Assembly: GCF_002288925.2 (NCBI RefSeq)
Contig: NW_022098076.1
Coordinates: forward strand, 82,681,714-82,745,713
Length of the DNA: 64,000 nucleotides
Source of the DNA: Delphinapterus leucas
Taxonomy: Eukaryota > Chordata > Mammalia > Artiodactyla > Monodontidae
Direction of reading: 5' to 3'
The notes under the pieces were generated by a model. That model made no database searches, was not told the DNA's origin, and was given only the letters and a program-made list of their open reading frames with translations. Within the stretch, counting starts at the first letter, position 1. Each line of letters starts with the position of its first letter. Below, piece after piece: positions 39,530-51,839 of the stretch. A program made the position numbers and the translations under genes.

Positions 39530-39875
39530 TTTTTTTTTACTTTTTTAATATATTGGAGTATAGTTGATTAAGGGCATTCTTTTTTTGAAGTATAATTAAG
39601 GTATAACATTATGTTAGTTTCAGCTGTATAACACGATTCAATATTTGTATATGTTGCATAATGATCACCACAATAAGTCTAGATAACATCCGTCGCCATA
39701 CATATCACCTATTTTTTGTGATGAGGACTTTTAAGATCTATTCTCTTAGCTACTTTCAAATATGCAATACAGTATTATTAACCGTATTCACCATGCTGTA
39801 CATTAAACCCATAGGGCTTATTTATTTTATAACTGGAAGTTTGTTCCATTTCACCCATACCTCCCAAACTAAGTA
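39530..39875 (-). mobile_element. L1 3' UTR, antisense
   Basis: 'gtatagttgatta' is followed by 'attatgttagtttcagctgt', 'atgatcaccacaataagtct' and 'caccatgctgtacattaaac'. This is the antisense 3' UTR of an older L1. The first 40 bases may be a separate tail. Confidence 0.68.
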
Positions 39876-39979
39876 TTCTTAACTTTCATTTGTTTTAAGC
39901 CATTCTCAACTCTTAATTTATGATAACGCTTCATGATTGTCTTTACAAAACAATGAACTGGGATAGTTCTCCTGGTTTC

Positions 39980-40133
39980 GGAGCACAGGCTCCGGATGCG
40001 TAGGCTCAGTGGCCATGGCTCACGGGCCCAGCCGCTCCGCAGCATGTGGGATCTTCCCGGACCGGAGCACGAACCCGTGTCCCCTGCATCGGCAGTTGGA
40101 CTCTCAACCACTGCGCCACCAGGGAAGCCCCTA
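39980..40133 (-). mobile_element. CHR-family SINE lacking its 3' end
   Basis: Antisense copy covering the 5' 150 bases of the SINE, from the GGGGCTTCCCTGG start (at 40133) to GAGCCTGTGCTCC. It stops there: the last 45 or so bases and the A tail are missing. TCTCCTGGTTTC flanks it exactly at 39968-39979 and 40134-40145. Confidence 0.93.
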
Positions 40134-40384
40134 TCTCCTGGTTTCTGATTTCACCTTCTAGAGATGTTTGGTAGAGTCGTATCTATGAATTAAAAATTGG
40201 AATACCTGCAGGAACATTTGGAATCTGACTGTCCTCAAAAACTTGAACTGTGTGGTTGAGCCAGAACCAAAGCAAGGCTAAGTTCATTATAGAATCACTG
40301 CCTTAAAAACAAAACCAAACACAAATCCCTCTCTCAAGGTTACCAAACAAAGTAGATTACAGCCTTCAGCAATGTTACTTTTCA

Positions 40385-40480
40385 TGCCGCCATTTATTCT
40401 GCCAATGCTTTGAGTGCCTACCTGGTCGTACTGGAGATCCAGTGGTGAACAGAAGTGGTCCTTTCTTTCATGTTACTTAC
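40385..40480 (-). mobile_element. Possible L2 3' end, antisense
   Basis: 'tgctttgagtgcctacctgg' then 'gatccagtggtgaacagaag' is a weak match to the antisense L2 3' end. Confidence 0.4.
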
Positions 40481-41099
40481 AACCAATTTTGTTTCCAACT
40501 CGCCTGCTCGGCCTGTTTCCCTCTATCCATATCACAAAGCAAGCACTGATGTATAAGAATCTTTTCTAGAAACCAGAAAATCTGGCATGATAACTACGTG
40601 AGCATCCTCCATGTAATTAGTTGTTTAGCTCTGGAAGAAACAGCTTAACACATTTTAATAATGTGGGTTTTTTTTTTTTTCCCTACAAAGAATATTTGTT
40701 GCTCTTTCGCTGTTCAGTGCTAACAGTTTAAAGGTGCCTGAATCTGATTTTGTACCAATGTACAGCTTCGTAAGCAACCTGTGAGCATTTGAGGAGAGAG
40801 GAGGAGAAACAAGTTGATTATGCTTTTTACTGTGGGGAATTTACAGGTTTACCAGGTCAGAATTCCAGTTTGGGAACCTGAATCAGCCCTAGTCAGGGCC
40901 AGCCATAAACTTGATTTTGCTTTCTCGATGACTAGCCCAGATTTCTGACCCTTCCAAGTACTCATATAAAAATTTAACACTTCCCTTTATGACTCAGCAT
41001 GACATATTAGCAAAACGTGGGCTTCAGAGGCAAACAGACGTATCAGTGCTGCCCACATTTAATACGGGGTCTCTCACAGCCTCCTTTCCCTCATCTGCA

Positions 41100-41580
41100 C
41101 AATGAGAATAGCAATCCTGGTCTTAGGTGGTAGGTGGAATCTTGTCCAAGATGTTTATTCAGAATTCCCCATTCCTTGGTATAATTCACCCTGGATATTC
41201 CCTGGAACTGACAAACCATCAGTGGCCTGAAGATGGAAGGGGCCATGTGGCATGGAACGTGGGCACTCTCTAACAGCCGAGAGTAGTCTCTGGCTAAAAG
41301 CCAGCAAGGAAACAGGGACTTCAGTTCTATAACTACAAGGATCTGAATTCTGCCAACAAGAATGGGCTTAGAAGTGAATTTTCTTCCAGAACCTCCAGAC
41401 AAGGACCTAGACTGGTTGCCACCTTGACTTCAGCCTGAGCAGAGAACCCAGCCTTCTGGGTTCTGGCCATGCCAAGACTTCTGATCGATAGAACTGTGAG
41501 CTAATAGAGTGGTATTGATTTTTAAGCTGCTCCATTTATGATAACTTGTTACACAGCAATGGAAAAGTAATCCATTTTAC
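41100..41580 (+). mobile_element. Ancient interspersed repeat, family not assigned
   Basis: 'gaattttcttccagaacctcc', 'gccaccttgacttcagcctg', 'tgatcgatagaactgtgagc' and 'ttgttacacagcaatgg' follow the layout of a common old mammalian repeat. The family is undecided. Confidence 0.45.
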
Positions 41581-42580
41581 CAATTTGGAGGCAAAAAAAG
41601 TGGGGCAAAATCCATTAGCAGAGCACATAGCTGAGAGCCTGAAGAACAGCAGATTCTCAGCGCCCTCGCTGCCCTTCCTCTCAGCACTGGGCTGTGTTTT
41701 CGGATAGCAGAGGGCAGTTAAGACAGTGCTGGTAGCGTTCCAGATTTCCCGGACCCGACCTTGAAAGTGAATGAGACGATAGAAGCTCAGAAAATGCTGA
41801 CATATTCGGCCTCTCGAGTATCTGCTTAGCTCTTTCTGAATTTGTTTGGATCTTGTCTTGAGAGGGTATGTCCTTCCTCGCCAACAGTGTTTGTTGTTTC
41901 AAAGGGCTCAGCGATGGCTTTTCAGTGGTGTTTTCAATGACCCATTTAAATGACTGCAACTTGCAGGCTTAGTGCCTTTTTTCACATAACAAGTGGCACT
42001 TGTACGTCACAGTGTGCTTTCTAGAAGTGTTCAAAGCCCCATTTAGCACCACACTAATAAAACACAAGGGAAGTGGGAACAAGCTCTCAAAATTTCCATC
42101 GTTTTGGCGTTGGGTAGTGTTCTAGTGTTTTGTTTTATGGGATGAGACATGGGGAATTGTCATCGAAGGCCCACATTCCTGGGTTTCACTTTCCAGGTTG
42201 ACAGAATCAGAAGCTGCTAGGCTTCCTGGTGTAAAAGCCATCTGTCATACCAGGCTGCTCAGACGGAGACAGAGCTGTACATCTAGCGTGTGATCTTTTC
42301 CTAATGTACCCTGGGACCTATGAATAAAACCGCTTGTAAGTCAAATCATCTTTCTCTTGGTCCTGGCCATGGCTATTGATTCTAGTCCAAAGAACTCCCC
42401 TGCCTCTATATAGTCTCACTCAACACCCTTTTAGTAGCAATCTGGATTTGGCCTCATTTGTCTCAGTGTCTTAGATTCGCAAGAGAATTTTTATCCATGT
42501 TGTTTGGCACAGATGGATTCTTCCGTGAGAAACCAATAAGCTCAAACTTCCCGAGTGTCTGTTGTGATCAGGGCATTAAC

Positions 42581-43090
42581 TGTGGAGGTATTCTATTGCT
42601 GTACAAGTTGGCACAAATCTTGTGGCTTAAAATAATACACCTTGATTATTTCACAGTCTCTGGGAGTCAGGAATCTTCTCAGGGTCTCCCAAAGCTGCAA
42701 TCCAGGTGCCAGCTGGGGTTGGAGTCTTGTCTGAGGCACAGGGTCCTTTCTTGCTCATGTGGGTATTGGCAGAATTTATTTCCTTGTGGTTGTAGAACCC
42801 ATGACATCTTACTTCTTCAAGGACGGAAGGAGAAAGTGTCTCTCTCCCTTCAGGGAAGGCCTACATGTTCTCTTAAAGATCTAACCCAGGATAACCTCCC
42901 TTCTGATAAAAGCAGAGACAACTGATTAGGCACCTTAATTATAGTAGGAAAATCCTTTCACCTTTTTCCATATACTGTTACTCATTCATGGGAATAAGAT
43001 ACCATCATATGCACAGTGCTGCTTGCACTCCAGGAGAGGGAATCATACAGGGTATAGGAGTCTTGTGGACCAGCCTAGAATTCTGCCCAC
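42581..43090 (+). mobile_element. Ancient interspersed repeat, family not assigned
   Basis: 'attctattgctgtacaagttgg', 'aatcttgtggcttaaaataa' and 'gtctctgggagtcaggaat' match a widespread old repeat pattern that I also see weakly at 54385, 56600 and 58765. The 155-codon open frame across it is not a gene. Confidence 0.45.
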
Positions 43091-44579
43091 TTGGGGTGAT
43101 ATAAAGGAAAATATGCATATATTGCTTTCCCGGGAACTATCTAACTGTCTAGTTAGATACTTAAGAAGTCAACTAGTGGAAAGTTAATTAGCAATGCGAA
43201 AAGCAAACTATAATTCAATGGAATAATGTAAATACCACAAGACATCTAAATAATTGGTAAATAAAAAGGGCAAAATATAGCTCCCTTCCCCATTTCTCTC
43301 TTTGTCTTTCCTTTTATCCAAATAAAAGAAGTCATCCCTGCTGCAAAATGCCTGAATTATTATTTTTGAGTTGAAAGTGAGAAAATCTCATTTCTCTTGG
43401 CCTCAGCCTTACCAAAGGCTCACGGAAGTCTTTCTCATGGAAGACATGAGAAAATATACTCCTCAGTCTGGCAGCTCCCAGGCCAAAGGAATTCTGGAAC
43501 ATAAAGATCTAAGTAAATTATTGACACCAAAATGGTGCAAATATGAAAAATTGTAGTGTGTATAAATTTCAGTCTACTTGATCCTCACTGCCGATTTTCC
43601 CAGCTGGCGAGCTCTTTTTTTGACCCAATGGTCTAGCTTGACCCAGCACAGTTACTGTCCCCTAAAACACCTGATGGATGTGGGCTAGATAATACACAGC
43701 ATGTTTGATGTGGTGAGGATGCTCCCCAGGGCTTTGGCCTGTTGATTCATCCAGGACCCCAGTATTGTAGGGATTAGCGGCAGTAATTCATACTAAGTAC
43801 CTTCCTGCCCTCTGTCTACCTGTTGAGTAGCATTTTGATGACAACATGAGACTATGTGTTCCTAAATTATGCAACTTCTGAATTGCAACAATATCATCAA
43901 TTTCCAGTTATGGGTAAATAGACATCAGAAAGCATATGTCCTCAAATGAAGAAGAAAGTACTAAATGTAATCCTCATTGCAACTTTCCTCATGGTCCCTG
44001 TTTTTGTTGGGCCTCAAACTTGGATAGAGATTTATCTCTTCTATGCATTTATACTGAAGCATTAGAAAGTAATATAGTAAATTCTTAAATTACTAATTAC
44101 TAATATTTTGTAAGGAAAGTGAAGGAAAGGAGTTGATAGCCTGCCTTTCTTAAATGGTCTCTACCTCCTTTAGCTCTCTTCTCTACAAAACTGTCACCTC
44201 TCCTCTGTTTCTCTAGACTTCAATCTGGCCACTGAATCCTGAAGCTGAGAACGTCATCCTTAGAAGGCAATTCAGAGCCTCCTTGCACTTAAATAAGCAT
44301 GTTCCCTGGGAGTTAAGTCAGCCCTTTCCCTATCTTTCCAACCTCAGTCAGTACCCTTCTGAGGGTATTCCTGATAAAAACATCTTCTCCCATTTGGTTA
44401 CATAAAGCATTTGATATTTTACCAAACAAGTTAAAATGTAATTTTTGTTTTTAAAATTGGCATAATCTCCTTTATATCTATACTGTCCACTTCATAGATT
44501 TAACAGTAATGGGAAGGAGTCTTTCCAGTGGGTGAACTTTCCTCAGGGCATGCTGGAAATTGGATTAGCTCATTTCAGA
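43091..44579. other. Intronic sequence, nothing recognised
   Basis: No coding signature. C/T-rich material towards 44160-44580 may be the diverged start of the L2 that follows. Confidence 0.35.
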
Positions 44580-46175
44580 GGAATCCAACCTTGACTACTA
44601 ATCTTACCTACTTCTAACCTCGACCCAGTGGCCTCTTCAGCCACTGTCCTGCACGTCTCCTTCCTTGTTCAGCCAGGTTCTAAAAGGCCTTCTGCATGTC
44701 CTTGCTCCACGTCCGCAATGCTCATTTGCACCAGATCCTCACTTTATTACCGACTCCATCTTCACTGTGCCACTGAATCCAGTCTTGGTTCCCATCTCAG
44801 TGGCTGCCTGCTATGCCCATCCTTTGCTGTTTCTCTTCAGCATTTTAGACTATTGATCGCTCCCATATTTCCTAAATCCTCAATTCCTCTGTTTTTCATG
44901 CACGGCTCTCTACTGGTTTTCTTTCTCTGACTGCTCTCTAAATCTCTTTGAGGGTATCTCTCTCTTTTTTTTTTTTTTCGGTACCTGGGCCTCTCACTGT
45001 TGTGGCCTCTCCCATTGCAGAGCACAGGCTCCGGACGCGCAGGCTCAGCGGCCATGGCTCACAGGCCCAGCCCCTCCACGGCATGTGGGATCTCCCCGGG
45101 CCGGGGCATGAACCCGTGTCCCCTGCATCGGCAGGCAGACTCTCAACCACTGTGCCACCAGGGAAGCCCATCTTTGAGGGTATCTCTTGTTCTGCCTGAT
45201 TCTTAAATGATGATGTCTCCAGACTCTGTCCTTGGCTCTTACCTTCTACTCTATATTTGTTGAATAAGTAAGTGATGAATTCTACACACTCTCCGAATGT
45301 CTGACTGCATCTCTGGACCCACATCTGTCTGTAGATGTCACAGACTCTCCAAACTCATCATATCTACATTGACCCAGCAGTTTCCTCGATGTGTCCTATC
45401 CTGAGACTCAGTTTAGAAAAGCAAGAGCTTTATCAGATTGCTCTCCTGACATCTAATCAGTTATTAAGAGTAGCCAGTTCTGCCCCTCATACCTCTTCTG
45501 TCTGACCCTCTCCATCATTTGCACTCTTGCTCTCCTATCTCAGACCATCATCATTTCTCACCTGGACAACTGCTCGGGCACCTCATGGGTCTCCTTTCCT
45601 GCAGTGTCACCTTCTCACATCCATCCTTTTTACTACCTCCAGAGAGGATTTTCTCACATGCCTGCCTGATCATAGCACTATTCAGCTCGTGATTTCATCA
45701 GCTCATGGCCTGTTCCTTATTTACCCGATAAAAGCACAACACTTTAGCATAACCTTCATCGTCTAGCCCCCTGCCAGTCCCCAGAGCCACATCTCCCACC
45801 ATTCATGCCTCTTGTAGCATTCCCAAACTATATAATTTTCTCTGAACAAGGCAAAATTATTCCTGCCTCTGTGCCCTTGTGTGTGAAATCCCGTCTTTCT
45901 GGAACGCCTTCTCCAAATTAGTTTCTATGGCAAATTTCCACTCATATATCAAGATACCAGTGTAACTGCTACCTTCTCTGTGACAATGTATATAAGCACA
46001 TTTTTTCTGTGTGTACTTTGTGTATAACTCCAGTATATCTATTGTTATATGTTATTCTAAGTATTTGCCTAATTTTTGTATCCTAATGAGTCTAAACACT
46101 CCTTAGAAATGTGGACCTTTTCTTATTGTCTTTGCACCTTCAATGCCTACCACAGAGTAGGACTTAATATTAAGG
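44580..46175 (+). mobile_element. Long L2 element, sense, interrupted by SINE
   Basis: Sense L2 words in order are CTCTACTGGTTTTCTTTCTC, 'ccagactctgtccttggctc', 'catatctacattgacccag', 'tcatttctcacctggacaac', 'gatcatagcactattcagc', 'ctggaacgccttctccaaa' and a 3' end 'tcaatgcctaccacagagtagg'. About 1.4 kb of L2 remains with no intact frame. The SINE at 44962-45170 sits inside it. Confidence 0.68.
44962..45170 (-). mobile_element. CHR-family SINE, antisense
   Basis: Full-length antisense copy with a T14 run (44965-44978) and the GGGCTTCCCTGGTGG start at its right edge. An exact 17-bp duplication, TCTTTGAGGGTATCTCT, flanks it at 44945-44961 and 45171-45187. The perfect duplication argues for a young insertion. 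Confidence 0.95.
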
Positions 46176-47499
46176 TAAAGTTGAAGGAGTACATTTTTAA
46201 TAACATGCTATTTCATAAATGAGTCTTCCAGGAGGCTAATTGATACGAAGAGTCGTTGTACTTTCAAGCATCTTTAACGTAGAAAGAAGTTTAGGCATTT
46301 GGAGAGCTTAGAGGAAAAGCACAGTGATTCGTGATCCTCAGGGAGCAAGTACCTCGGCCATCCATCTACACTTCAGACCCAGCTTTGTGTACGATACAGT
46401 AACCAGTCTGAATGAGTTAAAAGATGAGATGGTTCTGCTTGCTCCTAGGTTTGTAAAACCTTATAATATACTTCCTCCATTGTTTTACATTTCTGAATCT
46501 TGGTAGGTACACAAATTAATTATGGGCAGTGGCAAAGAATACTGTTGAGATATGTTATTGTCACCATGTACCCTTTAGTTTATCTTCATGTTATAAATCA
46601 AAAATGTCCTGCCTGTGCCCTTCAGATAAAGTTTAAAAAATCAAGTTTCTCAAGACGCAGTAGAGAACTGAGATTTCTTTCCCTTAAATGACTTTTGGAA
46701 GGTGTTTTCATCTTTCCTATCCTTAAATATTTTGGGATTTCCCTTAGCCATTTACGTTATAGTCTTAGAGGCCAGGTATGTTGTTCCAGATTAATTCTGT
46801 TTTTCCATTCTGTAGGCATCTATCTTCTGAGCAGTTCTTCACTCTATTGTGAGGCAGAGTATGTAAAGCCATTTTTTTAAGGCAGAGTGACTGCATGTGT
46901 GCATAAATCTTGCCTTTAATTGACCTCGACCAAGCACATACTTATTGCAGAACGAGTGCTTTGACTTTATGGCCCTGTGTCTGTACTGAAAGCTTCTATA
47001 ATATGTATTGCCTTCTACATTTTTTCTTGTTAAGTGGGAGGGTAGTGATTTAAGACAAGCTCTTTTAAATTTTTTTTGCTATTAATGTGTATTAAATTAA
47101 GTTGATTATATGGAGCAGAACGTGGGAACACATTGCCCTTTGGAAATCTCTGCTTTCTGACAACTCCATCTAATGAGAACAGCTGAAACCTAAGAAGAAT
47201 AAAAAAAAAAGCTTAGGAGAGCCAGACTCCTTCTCTCACTAAGGCTTGTGAGTTTTATAGCATATCAATTACAAGGCTTTGTTTTGTTTTTTTTTTTAAA
47301 CTTGGTATAAATTTGTTACTAGGAGCAATGAATAAGCCTGGAAAAAGGAAAAGCAAGGACTGTTTTACTGATACTAAGGGGAGAGAAACAAAATTTAAAG
47401 AATTTATATATTTCGTATCAAGTCAAAGAGCATCAAAGGCCTTGATTATAATTAGCCTCGTTTTACTTTCAGTGTTAGTGTGAGAGCCCTGAGGATGTC
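46176..47499. other. AT-rich intronic sequence, nothing recognised
   Basis: Only short open frames; T- and A-rich tracts near 47070, 47200 and 47285. Confidence 0.35.
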
Positions 47500-47800
47500 A
47501 TTCGTAAACAATTATTTATTGAGTATGTGCCATGTGCCAGGCGCTATGCTAGGTAATAGGGAAACAGGACAAATATGTTATCTTCCCTAAAAAAACTACA
47601 ACCCAGGGAGGGCCACTGATAATTAAACAGACAGTCACAGTGAAGTGCGATCAGTTTCCTGGTGGGGGAAGTACAGGGCCCATTGTGTGAGCATAGATCA
47701 AGGGCACCTACCCCAACTGGAAGAGTCAGGGATGGATTCTCAGAGGAAGTATCATCAACTGCTGAAAATAAGGGTGCAAGATATTTTAGAAATATTCTGT
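47500..47800 (-). mobile_element. L2 3' end, antisense
   Basis: 'acaattatttattgagtatg', TGCCATGTGCCAGGCGCTAT and 'gctaggtaatagggaaacag' are a well-kept antisense L2 3' end. Diverged L2 body follows. Confidence 0.65.
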
Positions 47801-48721
47801 ATGAAAATACTTAAAATGGAAAAGTGTATTGCAACTGAATGAGAATGTTCTTCTTCCTCCAGAAAATGTGGCAAAGCAAACTGAGTTACATCCTTGTAGT
47901 TCTAAATAACCAAAGTTCTACTCTCCATATATAATCTTTATTTGGGGACTTCAGATGTTTATTTTATCTTGTAGAATCCTCCATCTCTGTGAGATGTGAA
48001 GGGCTGGGTTATCTTTAAGAGAAAGCTAAGCGTAGACAGAGATGAAATTCAAATTGAGATACTCACTTCACAGAATAAATAGACCTTGCACCCATATGTG
48101 AAATAGAAACAAGAGACATGAAAATTAGACCTGTCTTATTTTTATGTATTTCAATTTTATTTCCTTTCTCCTAACCGTGACTAGATAATTTGGCCATGAT
48201 TGTTCACATGACATATAAGCTTGGGGGATAAAAGGAAATGTATGCTCTATCTATGTGCCATTAGATCAGAGAAGCCAGAGCCATGTAGCTCTGTCCCTTA
48301 GCTGGGATGCTTTATCCTATTCCTAACCAAAAATTAGATTTCAGTGGCTGCGGAAATCTTTGTTTTAGCAATGTGTGCACACCAGCTTGACAGTGAATAC
48401 TGGATTAAATATAAAATTAATTGCCACATTCAAAAAATAACCAAGTAGGAAGTTGTTGATTTGGTTAAAGTGGTAAAACGAATTCGAAAGTGTTGAGACA
48501 ACATTCTTATATGGTTGTAGAGGAAAAGCTGTGTCTTTAGGGCTGAACATATAGTGATGAACAACTTTTGCAATTTGTAGTCTAGGACTAGTGGAAGGAT
48601 TACCGTCTCTCTCAGTCCCCAGAGGATATGGCAATGCTGTCTATAGCCACTGGAAACAAGTTAAGTTCCTCCATTATGGGCCGGTATGTTCAGAGAGGCA
48701 GCTGCTTGTGATCTGTGAGAC

Positions 48722-49015
48722 TGTTCCTTCAACAAATATTTATTGAGTACCTACTATGTGCCAGGTACTGTTCTGTGAGTTTGAGATACATCTATGAGCA
48801 AATTTTTGAAAAAGGTACGTGACCTGTAAAGTGTTTATATTCTAGCAGGAGTAAGCAATTGATAAACATTAGACATAATAAATCCATAAATTGGCTAGTA
48901 TGTTGGAATGTTATAAGTGCTATGGAAGAAAGAAAAATCTAGAGCAAGGCAAAGAGATCCAAAAGGCTCAGGCACATTTAAGAAGAGAGGGCAGAAAAGA
49001 CTTCATCCTGATATT
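48722..49015 (-). mobile_element. L2 3' end, antisense
   Basis: TTCAACAAATATTTATTGAG and TGCCAGGTACTGTTCTGTGA begin an antisense L2. 'aagtgctatggaagaaagaa' continues it. It probably resumes at about 49840 after an interposed segment. Confidence 0.68.
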
Positions 49016-49839
49016 TGAGTTAAGATATTGGATCAGTCTAGATCCAATCAGGAGAGAAAAGCCATACAGTTATTTGAACAGGGAATGTTTACTGTGAAGA
49101 ATCATTAACTATAACTAAAGTAATGGGTCAGGTAGTAAGAAGTCAAGAAGACTGCAAAGACTACAGGAATTGAAGATATTAGGAACAGCCACTGGTCCCA
49201 GGGCTGAGAAAGAGTACCTCCCAGCCTGCGTGAGATCCATGCCTTGTTGGGAGGCATAGTTGTGGATTATTGGATGGCAGAGGCATCGCTGTGGTGGAAC
49301 AGTGCTCTTGCTGGAAATCCATCCTTTGGAACTTTCCGAAGAATCACGCTTTAAGGTGCTGTGGAAAACTACTCACAGGGTTTTCTCATCAGAGGTACTC
49401 CACTACCTGGGGTTGGGGTTACTGCCGGCAGCTGATCGTTTCTGGGTGCTTCAGGAGCCAAGTGCTCCTGAAGCTGCCTGCTTTGCAGGGCAGGAGTTAG
49501 ATATGGAAAAGCCACCTGCATTGCAGGAGCTTGGCTAGTAAGCCCTGGAACCAGGAAGTAAAACCCTTTTGTGTTGTAACGTCTCTCCAGCATCCTCTAC
49601 AAACAAAGCTTAACATTGTGCCAGATGGCCCAGGAGCAAATATTTAAAGGTCCCAGATCCCTTGTCACAAACAAGCAAAGAGGATGCATTTGGAAGTGAG
49701 AGACACTTAGTTGATAACTCACATGGACAGTGGGGAGGTAAGGATGTGATCTGGGGGGGAATCTTGAGACCTCCACTGTTCCGGGTGGGGAAAACAGTTG
49801 CTGCAAAGACCCAAAGGCAGGAGGTGTATAGGAAGGAAG
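49016..49839. mobile_element. Interposed segment in L2, old element suspected
   Basis: About 800 bp between two collinear antisense L2 pieces. It has its own texture: 'caggtagtaagaagtcaaga', 'ggaacagccactggtcccag', 'ccaggagcaaatatttaaagg'. It looks like an old inserted element, possibly LTR-derived, but I recognise neither family nor ends. Confidence 0.35.
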
Positions 49840-50165
49840 TCAGTTGGGGATGGGGAACATTGTGGGTAAAACAGGACAAGACCAGGAAGTGAGGTCAGAA
49901 AGGAAAAGAAGGTGAGACCCTGCAGAATCTTCCTTGTAGGCCAGCTTAGGGCATGGCATCCAAGGGATCCGTTGCAGGCGATGGAGCAAAAGAGTGGCAG
50001 GGTGTATTTGTAAAGAATCTTTGTGGTGACTGTGGTGAGGATAGACTCATAGGGGGCAGATATAGAATCAGGAAGACCAGGCAGGTGGCTACTGTAGTCA
50101 TACAGATGAGAGAGGATAAGTGATTAGACCAAGGTAGAAGTGGAACTGGTGAGAAATAGAAAAGT
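49840..50165 (-). mobile_element. L2 body, antisense
   Basis: 'gaagtgaggtcagaaaggaa', 'cttccttgtaggccagctta', 'gatggagcaaaagagtggcag' and 'gtggctactgtagtcataca' follow the antisense L2 body and are collinear with the 3' end at 48722. Confidence 0.58.
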
Positions 50166-50225
50166 AATCCCTTTTCGGTTGGAACGGTTACTCAAAATCC
50201 TACCCCCATTCCTTCCTTACTAGGC

Positions 50226-50296
50226 CTATAGATATAAATGTAGATATAGATCTGGATGTAGATATAGATACGGATGTAGATATAGATATCTAGATA
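50226..50296. repeat. GATATA-type imperfect short repeat
   Basis: Imperfect 6-bp units of the form (T/G)AGATA and (T/G)GATGT, such as 'gtagatatagat', run for about 70 bases. Confidence 0.8.
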
Positions 50297-50764
50297 CATT
50301 TAGGGTATACTTGTCCTATGTGTGAAAACGTTTCCTTGAGCAAAGGATGCTAGCACTCCATATAGATGAAACCTCATTAAATGTGTGCTGTTGATTGCAT
50401 TTACATTTTTTTCTTGAAACCTGATATGTTGTATGCCAAGAATGAGTTTCAGTGAAAGATCTATAGGTGGTTAAATTATAAACATAGCACACACAGTGAG
50501 TTCATCAAGTAAATAAATGAAAAAGGTTGTATTTATCGTCTGTGTTTCCAAAACACAAATTCTAGTTTAGAACCTATAAGATATGTTCTAAAGGCCACCT
50601 TCTAGGGCAGCCACCAAGCCCTCCCCAGCCTTGCTTTTCTGACCCTCAGCCCAGGCTCTGTCCACAACCTGGAGCTCAGTGTTCCCTCCAGCTCCCCAAA
50701 CACACCCCCTCCTCGCTGCTCCTGGCCATTGCTCTTAGCCTTACCTGTATTGAAAAGCCGGCCT

Positions 50765-51053
50765 ACTTCCATGTCCTGGCTATTGTAAATAGAGCTGCAG
50801 TGGACATTTTGGTACATGACTCTTTTTGAATTATGGTTTTCTCAGGGTATATGCCCAGTAGTGGGCTGGGTCGTATGGTAGTTCTATTTTTAGTTTTTTA
50901 AGACACCTCCATACCGTTCTCCATAGTGGCTCTATCAAATTACATTCCCACCAACAGTGGAAGAGGGTTCCCTTTTCTCCACACCCTCTCCAGCATTTAT
51001 TGTTTGTAGATTTTTTGATGATGGCCATTCTGACCGGTGTGAGATGATATCTC
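50765..51053 (-). mobile_element. L1 ORF2 C-terminal part, inverted 5' segment
   Basis: The minus strand encodes the conserved L1 ORF2 C-terminal region: [20 protein letters not shown], then [20 protein letters not shown]. Just beyond the junction at about 51053 the L1 continues in the opposite orientation from the place where this segment leaves off. Confidence 0.9.
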
Positions 51054-51619
51054 AACAGATGAATGGATAAAGAAGATGTGGCACATATATACAATGGAAT
51101 ATTAGCCATAAAGAGAAACGAAATTGAGTTATTTGTAGGGAGGTGGAAGGACCTAGAGTCTGTCATACAGAGTGAAGTAAGTCAGAAAGAGAAAAACAAA
51201 TACCGTATGCTAACACATATATATGGAATCTAAAAAAAAAAAAAAAAATGGTCAGGAAGAACCTAGGGGCAAGATGGGAATAAAGAGGCATTCTCTCTCT
51301 ACTAGAGAATGGACTTGAGGATATGGGGAGGGGAAAGGGTAAGCTGTGACAAAGCGAGAGAGAGGCATGGACATATATGCACTACCAAACGTAAGGTAGA
51401 TAGCTAGTGGGAAGCAGCCGCGTAACACAGGGAGATCAGCTCGGTGCTTTGTGACCACCTAAAGGGGTGGGATAGGGAGAGTGGGAGGGAGGGAGACACA
51501 AGAGGGAGGAGATATGGGGACATATGTATATGTATAACTGATTCACTTTGTTATAAAGCAGAAACTAACACACCGTTGTAAAGCAATTATACTCCAATAA
51601 AGATGTTAAAAAAAAAAAT
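51054..51619 (+). mobile_element. L1 ORF2 tail and 3' UTR, sense segment
   Basis: Begins ACAGATGAATGGATAAAGAA, passes through the last ORF2 codons and the internal A-rich stretch at 51232-51247. It ends 'gcaattatactccaataaag' plus poly(A). This is the young L1 3' end of the lineage. With the inverted part it makes a single 5'-inverted L1 of about 855 bp. Confidence 0.9.
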
Positions 51620-51839
51620 CATAAAGCTGAGGCCAAAAAAATAAGAGAAGCCAGCCTGGCCTACTTTCCCCTGGCCCTGGGAAAATTCCTGACATTCTCT
51701 ACACTCCTGCCCCAAATCTCTTGGAGTGAAGATCCACCCTGGTCCTCCCAGGACTGTGTTTTTCTGGAAAGTAAGCACCCTTTTTTATGTATTCCCTTCC
51801 ACACTTGGCATTGCTAGTTTTTTCTGTATAAGAAGCCCT

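Noticed and set aside
42458..42925. 155-codon open frame, second longest in the window
   Set aside because: Lies over an old interspersed repeat, has no recognisable domain, and carries cysteine-rich random content.
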